DNA of 64,000 bases from Halanaerobacter jeridensis. GTDB taxonomy: Bacteria > Bacillota > Halanaerobiia > Halobacteroidales > Halobacteroidaceae. A program made the translations under genes and the position numbers. Below, one piece after another: positions 41,691 through 50,538 of this stretch; the first letter of the stretch is position 1, and the number at the start of each line of letters is the position of its first letter. Where the stretch lies: contig NZ_JAFBDQ010000002.1 in the NCBI RefSeq assembly GCF_016908315.1, positions 62,001 through 126,000 on the forward strand. The letters are read 5' to 3'. The notes below the pieces were generated by a model. It ran no database searches. It saw only the letters and a program-made list of their open reading frames with translations, and was not told the DNA's origin.

Positions 41691-42929
41691 TTAAAAGAGC
41701 GATAATTGTGTGTATTTATCCTGTTTGCCCACCTTATGTTTGAGTTTTTGCCGTAGAGAATCAGGGTTAAAAGCAAAGTCACCATAATATTTTCCGCGGC
41801 AAGTAATAAAGTACTTGGCCCTATTAAGAGCAGGACCAATTTTTTTGAGGTCTTGGTAATTGAGTGCTTTTTCCTGCCGTGCTGAAATTATTTTTTTAGC
41901 TGATCGCACTCCAATTCCTGGAATTCTAAGTAATGTATCATAGCCTGCCTTATTAATTTCTATCGGAAATATATCTAAGTTTCTTAAAGCCCAATCCATT
42001 TTCGGGTCAAAATCTAAATCTAGTTCAGGATTGCCTTCATTTAATAATTCATCCGCTGAAAAACCATAAAATCTCAGTAACCAGTCTGCCTGATAAAGAC
42101 GATGTTCTCTTAATAAAGGCGGTTTAGGAATAGCAGGTAAATTAGAATCTTGATTTACAGGCACATAAGCCGAATAATAAACCCGTTTTAAATTCATTTT
42201 TTGATAAAGACTCTCTGATAGTCTTAAAATTTGATAATCAGGCTCAGGTGTAGCTCCAACTATTAACTGGGGGCTTTGACCTGCTGGGACAAATTGAGGA
42301 GCATTGTTATATTTTTTTCTGTTAGCTTTACTTTCTACAATTTTAGAGCCAATCATATTCATAGGCTTTAAAATATCTTCTTTCTTCTTACCAGGGGCTA
42401 GTTTTTGCAAACCATCATTAGATGGTAGTTCAATGTTGACACTCATTCTATCAGCATAAGTACCAGCTTCTTGAATCAGTTGTGAATCAGCCCCTGGGAT
42501 TGCTTTTAAGTGGATATAACCATTAAATTTATGTTCTTCTCTTAACTTTTTAACAACTTCAAGCATTTGTTCCATAGTGTAATCAGGATTTTTTTCTACT
42601 GCTGAACTTAAAAATAAGCCTTCAATATAATTGCGGCGATAGAAGTTAATAGTTAATTTAATTACTTCTTCAGGCGTAAATGAAGCTCTCTGCTTATCAT
42701 TTGAAGCTCGATTAATACAGTAAGCACAATCATAAATACAGTTATTAGTAAAAAGAATTTTTAATAGTGAAATACAACGTCCATCTTCAGACCAACTATG
42801 ACAAATACCATTCCGGGCAGCATTGCCTACTCCTCCAGATTTGTTAGAGCGACTACTGCCGCTAGAAGAACAGGAGGCATCATATTTAGCTGCATCTGAT
42901 AAAATACTTAATTTAGTTTTTAAATCCAT
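41691..42929 (-). CDS. Putative DNA-modification/repair radical SAM protein
   Basis: 412 residues. The iron-sulfur motif is CIYDCAYC (Cys64, Cys68, Cys71); the N-terminus carries the SSRSNKSGGVGNAA and GICHSW signature of the TIGR03916 family. A C-terminal helix-hairpin-helix segment (LLRIPGIGVRSAKKIISARQ) suggests DNA binding. It is the first gene of a two-gene minus-strand operon with the TIGR03915 protein. Its start at 42929 is overlapped upstream by a hairpin that can hide the ribosome site. Confidence 0.9.
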   Translation of the reverse strand: MDLKTKLSILSDAAKYDASCSSSGSSRSNKSGGVGNAARNGICHSWSEDGRCISLLKILFTNNCIYDCAYCINRASNDKQRASFTPEEVIKLTINFYRRNYIEGLFLSSAVEKNPDYTMEQMLEVVKKLREEHKFNGYIHLKAIPGADSQLIQEAGTYADRMSVNIELPSNDGLQKLAPGKKKEDILKPMNMIGSKIVESKANRKKYNNAPQFVPAGQSPQLIVGATPEPDYQILRLSESLYQKMNLKRVYYSAYVPVNQDSNLPAIPKPPLLREHRLYQADWLLRFYGFSADELLNEGNPELDLDFDPKMDWALRNLDIFPIEINKAGYDTLLRIPGIGVRSAKKIISARQEKALNYQDLKKIGPALNRAKYFITCRGKYYGDFAFNPDSLRQKLKHKVGKQDKYTQLSLF

Positions 42930-42936
42930 AATTATC

Positions 42937-42980
42937 CCTGATTATAAAGCATAGATATAAAAATAGGATTTATAATCAGG
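42937..42980 (-). promoter_or_regulatory. Leader hairpin covering the ribosome site of the radical SAM gene
   Basis: Perfect 12-bp arms CCTGATTATAAA (42937-42948) and TTTATAATCAGG (42969-42980) form a hairpin in the minus-strand leader. The arm next to the start includes CAGGGA, the only ribosome-site candidate before ATG 42929. A second, stronger site GGAGGTG lies just upstream of the hairpin. The arrangement suggests a translational switch or a DNA operator. Confidence 0.5.
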
Positions 42981-43084
42981 TCTCACACCTCCATTTTAAA
43001 TAATTTTTATTATCTTAAGATAAATTATAACATATGATAATTATTATTTTAATCAATTATCTATATAGTATTTTTTTACATTTA

Positions 43085-43113
43085 TTGCAGGAAATTGATT
43101 ATAGGTCTATAAT
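43085..43113 (+). promoter_or_regulatory. Promoter of the first outer-membrane protein gene
   Basis: TTGCAG (43085-43090), 17 bases, TATAAT (43108-43113). A ribosome site AGGAGG follows at 43147-43152. Confidence 0.6.
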
Positions 43114-43164
43114 AAGTTATTTAGAGAGTAAATTAAAATTTATATGAGGAGGATTCTAGAAATT

Positions 43165-44136
43165 ATGAAGAGAAAAGGTTTAATGATTATGTTGGGATTA
43201 GTAATTATATTAGCTAGTACTACAGTAGCTAATGCTACTACAAATCGAATGAGAGTGCTAGGGAATGGGGGGTTAGTAGGAATTGTCAGTGATGAAGCAA
43301 TTGATTTAGAATTAAATTCAGCTCAATTATCTCGAATTAATGATAATAAATTATTTATGGATATGCACCTGAGATTAGAAGATGATGAAAATTATTTTTT
43401 CTTGGCTCCCAAGGTAGCTTATCAATTACAGTCTAATAATACTTTAGGAATTTATGCTGATATTAATTCACATGAAGATAGAGATGATGTACTAAGTTTT
43501 CGCATTGCAGATGCAATACAGATTGATGATAAATTAGCAATTGGTGGTCGAGTAGGAATGGTCGATTGGAAAGATGAGAATGAGGTTGTATTAGAGGGCG
43601 GGTTTGTCTATCAACCTTCTGCTACAATTACAATTGATGGATCTCTAGGTATTAATCATGGTTTTCAATTATATGATAATATTTATGAAGATAATACTAA
43701 TTTATTTTTAAGAAGAACTAAAGAAATTAATAAAGATGAAAGTATAGTTGCTCTAATTGATCTTGAGTTTTATGATGATGAGTCTGAGGAAAGTCAAAAA
43801 ATTGCTATTGGTAAAAACTCTAGATATAAGGATTCTTTTTTAGCTTATGGACTTGATTTTTATAATCAGGATGATTACACTAAAATTGATTTCAATTGGG
43901 GTGCAGAAAGTATTATTACTGAAAAAGTTACGCTGCGAGTGGGTAGTAAACATAGATTGTTTGCTAAAAATAATGATGATGAAAAGCTATCTACACCAAG
44001 ATTAAATCATGTGAATGTAGGTTTGACTTACAATTATAATCAGCAGACTCAAATAGATATTGCTTATTTACCTTATGTTCAGCTAGGTGATGATGCTACT
44101 ACTGATATAAATATATCCTTAACTAAAGTTTTTTAA
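43165..44136 (+). CDS. Outer-membrane beta-barrel protein candidate
   Basis: About 323 residues. ATG 43165 gives a normal signal peptide (MKRKGLMIMLGLVIILASTT, cleavage near VANA); ATG 43144 precedes the AGGAGG site. The mature part is a series of alternating amphipathic strands (KLFMDMHLRLEDDENYFFLA, NTLGIYADINSH, KLAIGGRVGMVDWKDENEVVLEGGFVY) and ends in LTKVF, the C-terminal Phe typical of barrels assembled by BamA. This supports a diderm envelope. No specific porin family is recognised. A perfect terminator follows. Confidence 0.7.
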   Translation: MKRKGLMIMLGLVIILASTTVANATTNRMRVLGNGGLVGIVSDEAIDLELNSAQLSRINDNKLFMDMHLRLEDDENYFFLAPKVAYQLQSNNTLGIYADINSHEDRDDVLSFRIADAIQIDDKLAIGGRVGMVDWKDENEVVLEGGFVYQPSATITIDGSLGINHGFQLYDNIYEDNTNLFLRRTKEINKDESIVALIDLEFYDDESEESQKIAIGKNSRYKDSFLAYGLDFYNQDDYTKIDFNWGAESIITEKVTLRVGSKHRLFAKNNDDEKLSTPRLNHVNVGLTYNYNQQTQIDIAYLPYVQLGDDATTDINISLTKVF

Positions 44137-44160
44137 TTAGAAAATCATAATGATTAGATT

Positions 44161-44210
44161 AAGCTATTTAGTTCAAGATTGATCTTGAACTAAATAGCTT
44201 TTTTATTTTT
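44161..44210 (+). terminator. Rho-independent terminator
   Basis: Perfect 19-bp stem from AAGCTATTTAGTTCAAGAT (44161-44179) with its complement (44182-44200), then a T-run. Confidence 0.92.
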
Positions 44211-44408
44211 TTGTTTTGCTTAAAATATTGCTGAATTGACTTTAGAACAAATTTTAAAAGATTTATAAAAACGCAAGGTAATTAAAGATAAATGAAGAAT
44301 AATGTAATATGATGTTGTATTTTCACATTTTAGCAGTAGTAAATTTTATTTTGCGATTTTAACTTAATGTATAAATTATAATAATTTAAGTAATTTGTAT
44401 TAAAGCAG

Positions 44409-44465
44409 AAAGGAGGTAGTCAGGCAAGTTTATCCCTATATAGGGATTACACTGCCGATTACAAT
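44409..44465 (+). promoter_or_regulatory. Hairpin bridging ribosome site and start codon
   Basis: AAAGGAGG (44409-44416) is 49 bases before ATG 44466, too far for normal initiation. The bases between fold into one hairpin: 44416-44426 pair with 44453-44462 (one bulged A), and ATCCC (44432-44436) pairs with GGGAT (44443-44447). Folding places the ribosome site 3-5 bases from the start codon. No nearer ribosome site exists. Confidence 0.6.
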
Positions 44466-46148
44466 ATGAAAAAAAAGACTTTGTTGATTGTAATAGTAGT
44501 ATTATTTCTGATCAACTTTAGTTCTGAAGCTAAAGTTGATTTTTCGGGGGAAATTGAATATAAACTTAATAACATAAGTGTTAATAGTGATAATGGACAA
44601 TATATTGAAGATGTTTTTTCTAAATATAATAGTGAAATTTATGATTCAGAATTTGAACAGTGTCTAATAACTCGCTTTAATCATCAGTTTTCCTGGGGAG
44701 AGAGTAAAATAAGATTAGGGTTATTAGAAGGTGATAGTGATGATTTAACTTTAGATGATTTTTTATTTGATTTAGCTTGGCAGGATAGTGTTAAATTTAG
44801 AATAGGAACAAGAGTTAGACCTGAACTTAGTAAATATATATTTAGTAATAGTGAGAAAAAAGAATGTAATAATGAAGAGGCAACTGCAGGAGCAATAGCT
44901 GAAATTAATTATAATAATTTAAAAGTGCTACCTCTTTATTTGCAGGTTGAAGAAGATATAGAAGATTTTACTTCAGATATAAATGTTTATGGTTTAGATA
45001 CTAATTTCTTAGCTAAAGAGAATTTAACTATTGGGACAACAGCCTTGAAAACTGTTCCTCAAGAAGAGGAAATTAATGATATTCAGTCACAAAATAATTA
45101 TAGTTTGACTGTGGATTATCAACCGCGAAAGTGGTTAGGTATAGATGCAGATTTAGCTCGTTCAGCCCAAGAAGATGAGAGGTATAGTGAAGAAGTTTAT
45201 GGTAATTTAACTGTATTAAATTTTTCTACTGAGCTTAATTCTAAGTTAAACACAGAATTTAGTTATCAAGATGTGCATGAATTATATGCACCTATTAGAA
45301 CAACAAAGTATGAAGAAGAATATAGGTTTAGAGAAAATGATTATAATCAAGGCTATAAGATTACAGGAAATTATAGATTACCCCCTCGATGGAAATCTAC
45401 TTTAAAGTTTAAATATAGTGATTTTATGCGGACTAATTCTTATATTCAGGCAGACCCTTATGTACAAAATTTAGGGGTGGCGGAACAGTTAGAAGATAAT
45501 CAGATTAAAACATATGAATTGGGACTTATTAGTGAAAGAGCTCGTGTTTATTCTCGTCTGTTTTACACTCATGAAGTAACTACTAATGATACTGATCCTT
45601 CTATTGTAGTTGATCCAACAGAAGAGGCAACAGAGAATGAAGATCGAGATAGTAATTATAGCCCGGGGTATAAAGATAAGACCTTAGATACGATTCATCT
45701 GTATAGCAAATATAAAATTTTAATTGCTAGAGATTATAATTTTAATATTAGTGGACGTTATGTTTGGGAACAAGAAAATAATAAATATCATAATCACAAT
45801 CCTAATCTAAGTAATCAAATCACAGAAAATATTTATATTTTAGGATTTGATGGTGCTTATAAGGTTAATTCGCGCTGGGATTTTAACGGGCAGTATAATA
45901 TAGAGTATCATGATATAGATTTTGAAGTGGGGAATAATCAAGCAGCTTGGACTGAAGGGTTGTTGCATGATGTAGACTTCAATTTTAATTATCAACTAAG
46001 TGAACAGAGTAGTTTGAATTTAAGCTATAATTACCGTATTTATGATTTACTTGATTATGATTTAAGTGGAGAAGGAGAAATATATCGCTACTATGACCAT
46101 GATTTTAATACTCATGAGATTAACCTGAGTCTGACCACTAAATTTTAA
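44466..46148 (+). CDS. Large outer-membrane beta-barrel candidate
   Basis: 560 residues with a signal peptide (LLIVIVVLFLINFSSEA) and then repeated amphipathic strands throughout (for example WLGIDADLARSAQEDERY, ARVYSRLFYTHEVTT, YNFNISGRYVWEQE). It ends NLSLTTKF with a C-terminal Phe. Length suits a barrel of more than 20 strands. It is followed 17 bases later by a glycosidase-like lipoprotein gene, so the pair may export or process an extracellular polysaccharide. No family name is certain. Translation likely depends on the hairpin in its leader. Confidence 0.68.
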   Translation: MKKKTLLIVIVVLFLINFSSEAKVDFSGEIEYKLNNISVNSDNGQYIEDVFSKYNSEIYDSEFEQCLITRFNHQFSWGESKIRLGLLEGDSDDLTLDDFLFDLAWQDSVKFRIGTRVRPELSKYIFSNSEKKECNNEEATAGAIAEINYNNLKVLPLYLQVEEDIEDFTSDINVYGLDTNFLAKENLTIGTTALKTVPQEEEINDIQSQNNYSLTVDYQPRKWLGIDADLARSAQEDERYSEEVYGNLTVLNFSTELNSKLNTEFSYQDVHELYAPIRTTKYEEEYRFRENDYNQGYKITGNYRLPPRWKSTLKFKYSDFMRTNSYIQADPYVQNLGVAEQLEDNQIKTYELGLISERARVYSRLFYTHEVTTNDTDPSIVVDPTEEATENEDRDSNYSPGYKDKTLDTIHLYSKYKILIARDYNFNISGRYVWEQENNKYHNHNPNLSNQITENIYILGFDGAYKVNSRWDFNGQYNIEYHDIDFEVGNNQAAWTEGLLHDVDFNFNYQLSEQSSLNLSYNYRIYDLLDYDLSGEGEIYRYYDHDFNTHEINLSLTTKF

Positions 46149-46165
46149 CTGAGGGGGTAGTCTAA

Positions 46166-48478
46166 ATGATAAAAAAGTTGTTTTGTAGTTTATTATTAAT
46201 TTTGTTATTAGCAGGTTGTAGCAGTAGTGATAGTTTAGAGAAGAGTATTGATTATGGAAAATTAAATTTACTGCCTCCTGAAACTTGGGATCAGGCAACA
46301 ATTGATAATTCTCAAATTATTATTAGTGATGGAGAAACTAAAACTCAAGATAATAATTGGGGACTGCGTAAATTAGAAGAAGGAACATATATAGTACGTG
46401 TTGAACACGAAGATTATTTTAATTATGGACAGGTTATTGAAGTTAGCGAGGACCAAATAACTAAATTAGATCCTGATTTAACTCAGTTTTCAAAAGATAG
46501 ACAAGTAATCTCTAGAATTAATAATGATGGCAAGTTTCAATCTTTTCATGAGGGGCAGTGGAGTAATGATTTTATAGTAGAAGGAGTCAATTTAGGGTTA
46601 GGAAAGCCTAATCATTTTCCAGGTGATACTGCAATTACTAAAGCAGAATATTCGCGGTGGTTAGAGATGATTGGAGAGATGAATGCTAATGCAATTAGAG
46701 TTTATACTATCCATCCTCCTGGTTTTTATGAAGCATTATGGGAATATAATCAAAATCATAGCCAGCCTATTTATATACTACATGGGGTTTGGGCCAAGGA
46801 AGAAGGGCTAGCTCCAGAGAGTGATGTATTTAGTGAGCAAGTGATAGATGAGTTTGAAGCAGAAATCAAAGATGTGATTGATGTTGTTCATGGTCAGTCG
46901 ATCATTGAACCTAGACCTGGTCATGCTAGTGGTGTTTATAAGCATGATGTATCGCAATATGTTTTGGGCTACATTCTAGGAATTGAATGGAATCCGGATT
47001 TAGTCCATAATACTAATCAAGAGAATGTATCAGATTTTAATGGGGATTATTTTAAAACCACTAATGCTGACCCGTTTGAAATATGGTTGGCCCAACGAAT
47101 GGAAACTGCAGTGCAATATGAAGATAATAAATATAATAAACAGCGTTCTATTAGTTTTACTAACTGGGTTACAACAGATGCTATTGAAAATAAATCTAAG
47201 GCTAATGAACCAGAATTAAGTCAGCGCTTAGCTTCGATTAATGCGGATCATATAGAGCCTAAGTCGAGCTTTAATGCTGGATATTTTGCCTCTTATCATG
47301 TTTATCCTTATTATCCGGAGTATATAAATTTAAAATATGATAGTAATAATTATGCTCAATATTTAGCTGAATTAAAAAATGTGCATCAAGTGCCTATTTT
47401 AGTAGCAGAATTTGGAGTTCCTAGTTCGAGAGGAAAAGCTCATAATAGTGCTCAAAATAATTTGAACCAAGGTTTTTTATCGGAAACAGAGCAGGGAGAA
47501 GGAGTTGTAAAATTATTTAATGATATTAAAAATCAAAATTTGATGGGCGGCTTAATCTTTAGTTGGCAGGATGAATACTTTAAACGAACCTGGAACACTG
47601 CTGATTATGATAATCCTTCTCGCCGACCATATTGGCCTGATATTCAGACTAATGAACAATTTTTTGGGTTGCTGAACTTTGATGTGAGAGCAGAAAAGAA
47701 TATTTATATTGATGGCTCTGATGAAGGTTGGAATCTAGATCAATCATTTTATCAAAGTGAGAATCATAGTGTATTTGAAAAGATGTATGTTAATCATAAT
47801 CCCGAAGGTCTTTATCTACGGATTCATTATCAGAATCAGATAGATTTTAGTACTGAAGAAAGTTATATTTTATTGGATACTGCACCTGATTTAGGGCAGA
47901 ATAATTTGTTAGGTCAAAACTTAGAGCAGGGGATAGATTTTGTAGTTAAACTTGCTGGGACAGAACAATCAAGAGTGTTAGTATCAGAAGATTATGATCT
48001 CTTTGCTTATGAATATGGAGATCAAGTGACTGCTAGTTATCCTTATACTATTGATGGATTTAATCCAATGCGGATGATTCTTAAGAAAGGTGGAGATTTA
48101 CCTTTTGACTATTACGAAACAGGAAAGTTAATGTTTGGAAATGGTAATCCAGATGATAATAATTATAATTCGCTAACAGATGTAGCAGTGAATGATAATG
48201 TCTTGGAGTTAAGAATTCCCTGGGGGTTATTAAACTTTAAAGATCCCAGCCAACGTGAAGTAATGGGTGATTTCAATCAATCTGGTTTTGATTCTTCAGA
48301 GTTTATAGATGGTATTAGTATCCGCTTAGTTGGGGAAAAGAATGGTAGCTTGACTCCTTTATGGCCGGCAGATAATGCTGATGTTAAAAAGTATAGTTGG
48401 GATACTTGGAATCAAGTGCAGTATCAAGAGAGAAAGAAGAAAAGCTATGAGTTAGTTCAAGATTTATTTGCTAAATAA
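46166..48478 (+). CDS. Lipoprotein with TIM-barrel glycosidase-like domain
   Basis: 770 residues. Lipobox LLILLLAGC at the N-terminus, a PEGA-like beta domain (to about residue 105), then a clan GH-A-like TIM barrel: NAIRVYTIHPPGFYEALWEY, candidate acid/base Glu274 in LGIEWNP, candidate nucleophile Glu415 in ILVAEFGVPSS, and GLIFSWQDEYFKRTWN. The last 250 residues form a beta-rich domain (IYIDGSDEGWNLDQ; VLELRIPWGLLNF) like carbohydrate-binding DOMON/CBM9 modules. It is probably anchored at the envelope and acts on a polysaccharide. GAGGGGG precedes ATG 46166. Confidence 0.72.
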   Translation: MIKKLFCSLLLILLLAGCSSSDSLEKSIDYGKLNLLPPETWDQATIDNSQIIISDGETKTQDNNWGLRKLEEGTYIVRVEHEDYFNYGQVIEVSEDQITKLDPDLTQFSKDRQVISRINNDGKFQSFHEGQWSNDFIVEGVNLGLGKPNHFPGDTAITKAEYSRWLEMIGEMNANAIRVYTIHPPGFYEALWEYNQNHSQPIYILHGVWAKEEGLAPESDVFSEQVIDEFEAEIKDVIDVVHGQSIIEPRPGHASGVYKHDVSQYVLGYILGIEWNPDLVHNTNQENVSDFNGDYFKTTNADPFEIWLAQRMETAVQYEDNKYNKQRSISFTNWVTTDAIENKSKANEPELSQRLASINADHIEPKSSFNAGYFASYHVYPYYPEYINLKYDSNNYAQYLAELKNVHQVPILVAEFGVPSSRGKAHNSAQNNLNQGFLSETEQGEGVVKLFNDIKNQNLMGGLIFSWQDEYFKRTWNTADYDNPSRRPYWPDIQTNEQFFGLLNFDVRAEKNIYIDGSDEGWNLDQSFYQSENHSVFEKMYVNHNPEGLYLRIHYQNQIDFSTEESYILLDTAPDLGQNNLLGQNLEQGIDFVVKLAGTEQSRVLVSEDYDLFAYEYGDQVTASYPYTIDGFNPMRMILKKGGDLPFDYYETGKLMFGNGNPDDNNYNSLTDVAVNDNVLELRIPWGLLNFKDPSQREVMGDFNQSGFDSSEFIDGISIRLVGEKNGSLTPLWPADNADVKKYSWDTWNQVQYQERKKKSYELVQDLFAK

Positions 48479-48513
48479 TTATAATTACACAGATTGATGT
48501 AGATGGCCCTAGC

Positions 48514-48542
48514 TTGACAATATCTTAACAGAAAAGTATAAT
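48514..48542 (+). promoter_or_regulatory. Consensus sigmaA promoter of the ABC transporter binding protein
   Basis: TTGACA (48514-48519), 17 bases, TATAAT (48537-48542): a perfect consensus at both hexamers. A leader of about 105 bases follows, with GGAGG near the start. Confidence 0.9.
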
Positions 48543-48652
48543 CTAATTAACTTAATAGTAACTTATGCTAATTGTAATTAGTTTTAATAATAGTTCCAGT
48601 GTAGTTTGAAAAATATAAAACTAAGATATTTGATACTGTTGGAGGTATAAAA

Positions 48653-49453
48653 ATGAAAAAGACAATAATTTTATCAATGTTAGTGTTAATTATGGTCATT
48701 AGTGGTTGTTCACAGCCTGAACAAAATATATTAGACAAAGATGTGATTAGAGTAGGGATGGAATTGAAATATCCACCTTTTGAAACTAAAGATAAAAATG
48801 GAGATCCTAAAGGAGCTAGTGTTGACTTAGCAAGAGCATTAGGAGACTATTTAGGGAAAGAAATTGAAATAGTAGATACTCCTTATCCAAGCTTGATTCC
48901 GTCTTTAATGAGTAGAGAGATTGATTTGATTATTTCTTCAATGACGATTACACCAGCTAGAGCTGAAAAGGTAGATTTCTCTATTCCCTATACTAATAGT
49001 CAATTAATGATGTTAGTGCACGAGGATTCTAAAGTGCAGTCTCATAAAGATTTAAATGATCCTGAGGTGACAATTGTATCTAAAACAGGCACAATTGGAG
49101 CGTTATGGGCCAAGTCTAACGCCCCTAAAGCTAATATTAAAAATGTAGAAGAAGAGTCCACAGCTGTACTAGAAGTATCTCAGGGTAAAGGTGATGTCTT
49201 CATCTATGATCCATTGTCTATTATCCGGCATCATCAAAATTATCCTGATAGTACTCGAGCTATTCTAGAGCCATTACCTAATACTAAAGGTTGGGGTGTG
49301 GCAATGCGTAAAGGGAATGATGAATTACGTAAAAAAATTAATGAGTTTATTAGAACTGCTAAAAAAGATGGAACTTATGATCGGATTAGAGAAAAGCATT
49401 TACAGAATAAGATAGAGAAATTTGAAAAGTATGGGTTAGAATTTTTCTTTTAA
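48653..49453 (+). CDS. Polar amino-acid ABC transporter, substrate-binding lipoprotein
   Basis: 266 residues. Lipobox VLIMVISGC, then a family-3 solute-binding fold: VIRVGMELKYPPFETKDKNGDPKGASVDLA, REIDLIISSMTITPARAEKVDFSIPY and the AVLEVSQGKGDVFIYDPLSI segment. This family binds basic or other polar amino acids outside the membrane; the exact substrate cannot be read. It has its own consensus promoter and is separated from the permease and ATPase genes by a 341-bp repeat element. Confidence 0.92.
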   Translation: MKKTIILSMLVLIMVISGCSQPEQNILDKDVIRVGMELKYPPFETKDKNGDPKGASVDLARALGDYLGKEIEIVDTPYPSLIPSLMSREIDLIISSMTITPARAEKVDFSIPYTNSQLMMLVHEDSKVQSHKDLNDPEVTIVSKTGTIGALWAKSNAPKANIKNVEEESTAVLEVSQGKGDVFIYDPLSIIRHHQNYPDSTRAILEPLPNTKGWGVAMRKGNDELRKKINEFIRTAKKDGTYDRIREKHLQNKIEKFEKYGLEFFF

Positions 49454-49690
49454 AGTGTAGCTTCAAGATTGCCCAGTAAGCATTTCTTTGTTTGAAAATT
49501 TAGGTTAATTCGTCTAAAATTGATTTTACTTGCACTTCATTAAGACTCATTAATAACCTAAATTTAATATCACTCAGAAAAACTTACTGGGCAATCCAAT
49601 AATAGTCTTGCTTTAATAGTGGGGGGCAGGGATCGTACCATTTTGGGGTTGCTTATTTTTTGACTGTACCTGTAGGTTTTGTTTTAAATT
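49450..49690 (+). repeat. Large structured intergenic element, copy B
   Basis: Same plan as 28627-28910: starts AAAGTGTAGC; helix GATTGCCCAGTAAG (49467-49480) with 49583-49596; helix AAATTTAGGTTA (49496-49507) with 49554-49565; between them ATTCGTCTAAA and ACTTCATTAAGACT. Then AGTCTTGCTTTAAT and the GGGGGGCAGG repeat. Helix sequences are entirely different from copy A but pair perfectly. No gene is seen in this spacer. Confidence 0.72.
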
Positions 49691-49794
49691 TTTCTCTTTT
49701 ACTATTTCATTTTTAATTTATAAAGTTAAGCTTTATATAGATATTGTTTTAAGCAATCGTGTAATTTTGTTGGCTTTAAGGAGGCAATTAATTA

Positions 49795-50538
49795 ATGTCT
49801 AAAGAATTCAAACCAGGGAGTGCACTATTATCACTACTATTTTATACAGCACTATTCACATTTATTGGGATGAGATTTAATTATACTTATGAATGGTTTA
49901 GCTTGAGTGGTTATTTTGGGTCTATAGCAGAAGGTTGGATTACTACTGTTATATTAAGTGTTGTGTCTTTATTTTTTAGTTTAATTTTTGGTCTGATATT
50001 ATTTTTTATGAAAGAATCTAAAATAACAACTTTACGCTATATTAGTAAAGTATTTAATGAAGTTATGTTTGGCTCGCCACTATTGGTATTAGTAGTGATT
50101 TTATATTATATTGTGGGACGAGCCTTTTATGTTAATGATAAATTTATAGCAGCGGTAATTATTTTAACTCTATATAATTCAGCCTATATTTCTGAAATTT
50201 ATCGAGGGGGAATTGAAAGTATTCCTGATGGGCAGTGGAAAGCTGCTGAAGTATTTGGATTTAGTGAATTTCAAACTTATAGATATATTGTTCTGCCCCA
50301 GGTCTTGAAGAATATTTTGCCGCCGTTAACAGGGCAGTTAGCATTATTAGTCAAGAGTACGGCTTTATTATCTTATATGGCAGTCAATGAATTCTTCAAT
50401 ACGATGATGGGCGTTAATGCTAATACTTTTGCTTATATTGAAGGTTATCTTGTCTTGGCGCTAGGATACTTAATTATTACTATACCAATTTCATTGTCAA
50501 TTAAATATATGGAACAGAAACTGCAGGTGATAGAATGA
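49795..50538 (+). CDS. Amino-acid ABC transporter permease
   Basis: 247 residues with about five transmembrane helices of the HisM/GlnP type. The cytoplasmic EAA loop is SIPDGQWKAAEVFGFSEFQTYRYIVLPQ. The start of the permease domain is AEGWITTVILSVVSLFFSLIFG. It overlaps the ATPase gene by four bases (ATGA). AAGGAGG precedes ATG 49795. It most likely works with the binding protein at 48653. Confidence 0.93.
   Translation: MSKEFKPGSALLSLLFYTALFTFIGMRFNYTYEWFSLSGYFGSIAEGWITTVILSVVSLFFSLIFGLILFFMKESKITTLRYISKVFNEVMFGSPLLVLVVILYYIVGRAFYVNDKFIAAVIILTLYNSAYISEIYRGGIESIPDGQWKAAEVFGFSEFQTYRYIVLPQVLKNILPPLTGQLALLVKSTALLSYMAVNEFFNTMMGVNANTFAYIEGYLVLALGYLIITIPISLSIKYMEQKLQVIE

Noticed and set aside
42935-42975. 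Leader peptide from ATT in the radical SAM leader
   Set aside because: GGAGGTG has no ATG/GTG/TTG at the right distance; ATT starts are too rare to claim.
44416-44462. c-di-GMP (GEMM) riboswitch upstream of the outer-membrane gene
   Set aside because: CTGCCGATT slightly resembles the GEMM end, but the GGCAAA/GACGCAAAGC core is missing; a simple hairpin fits the sequence.
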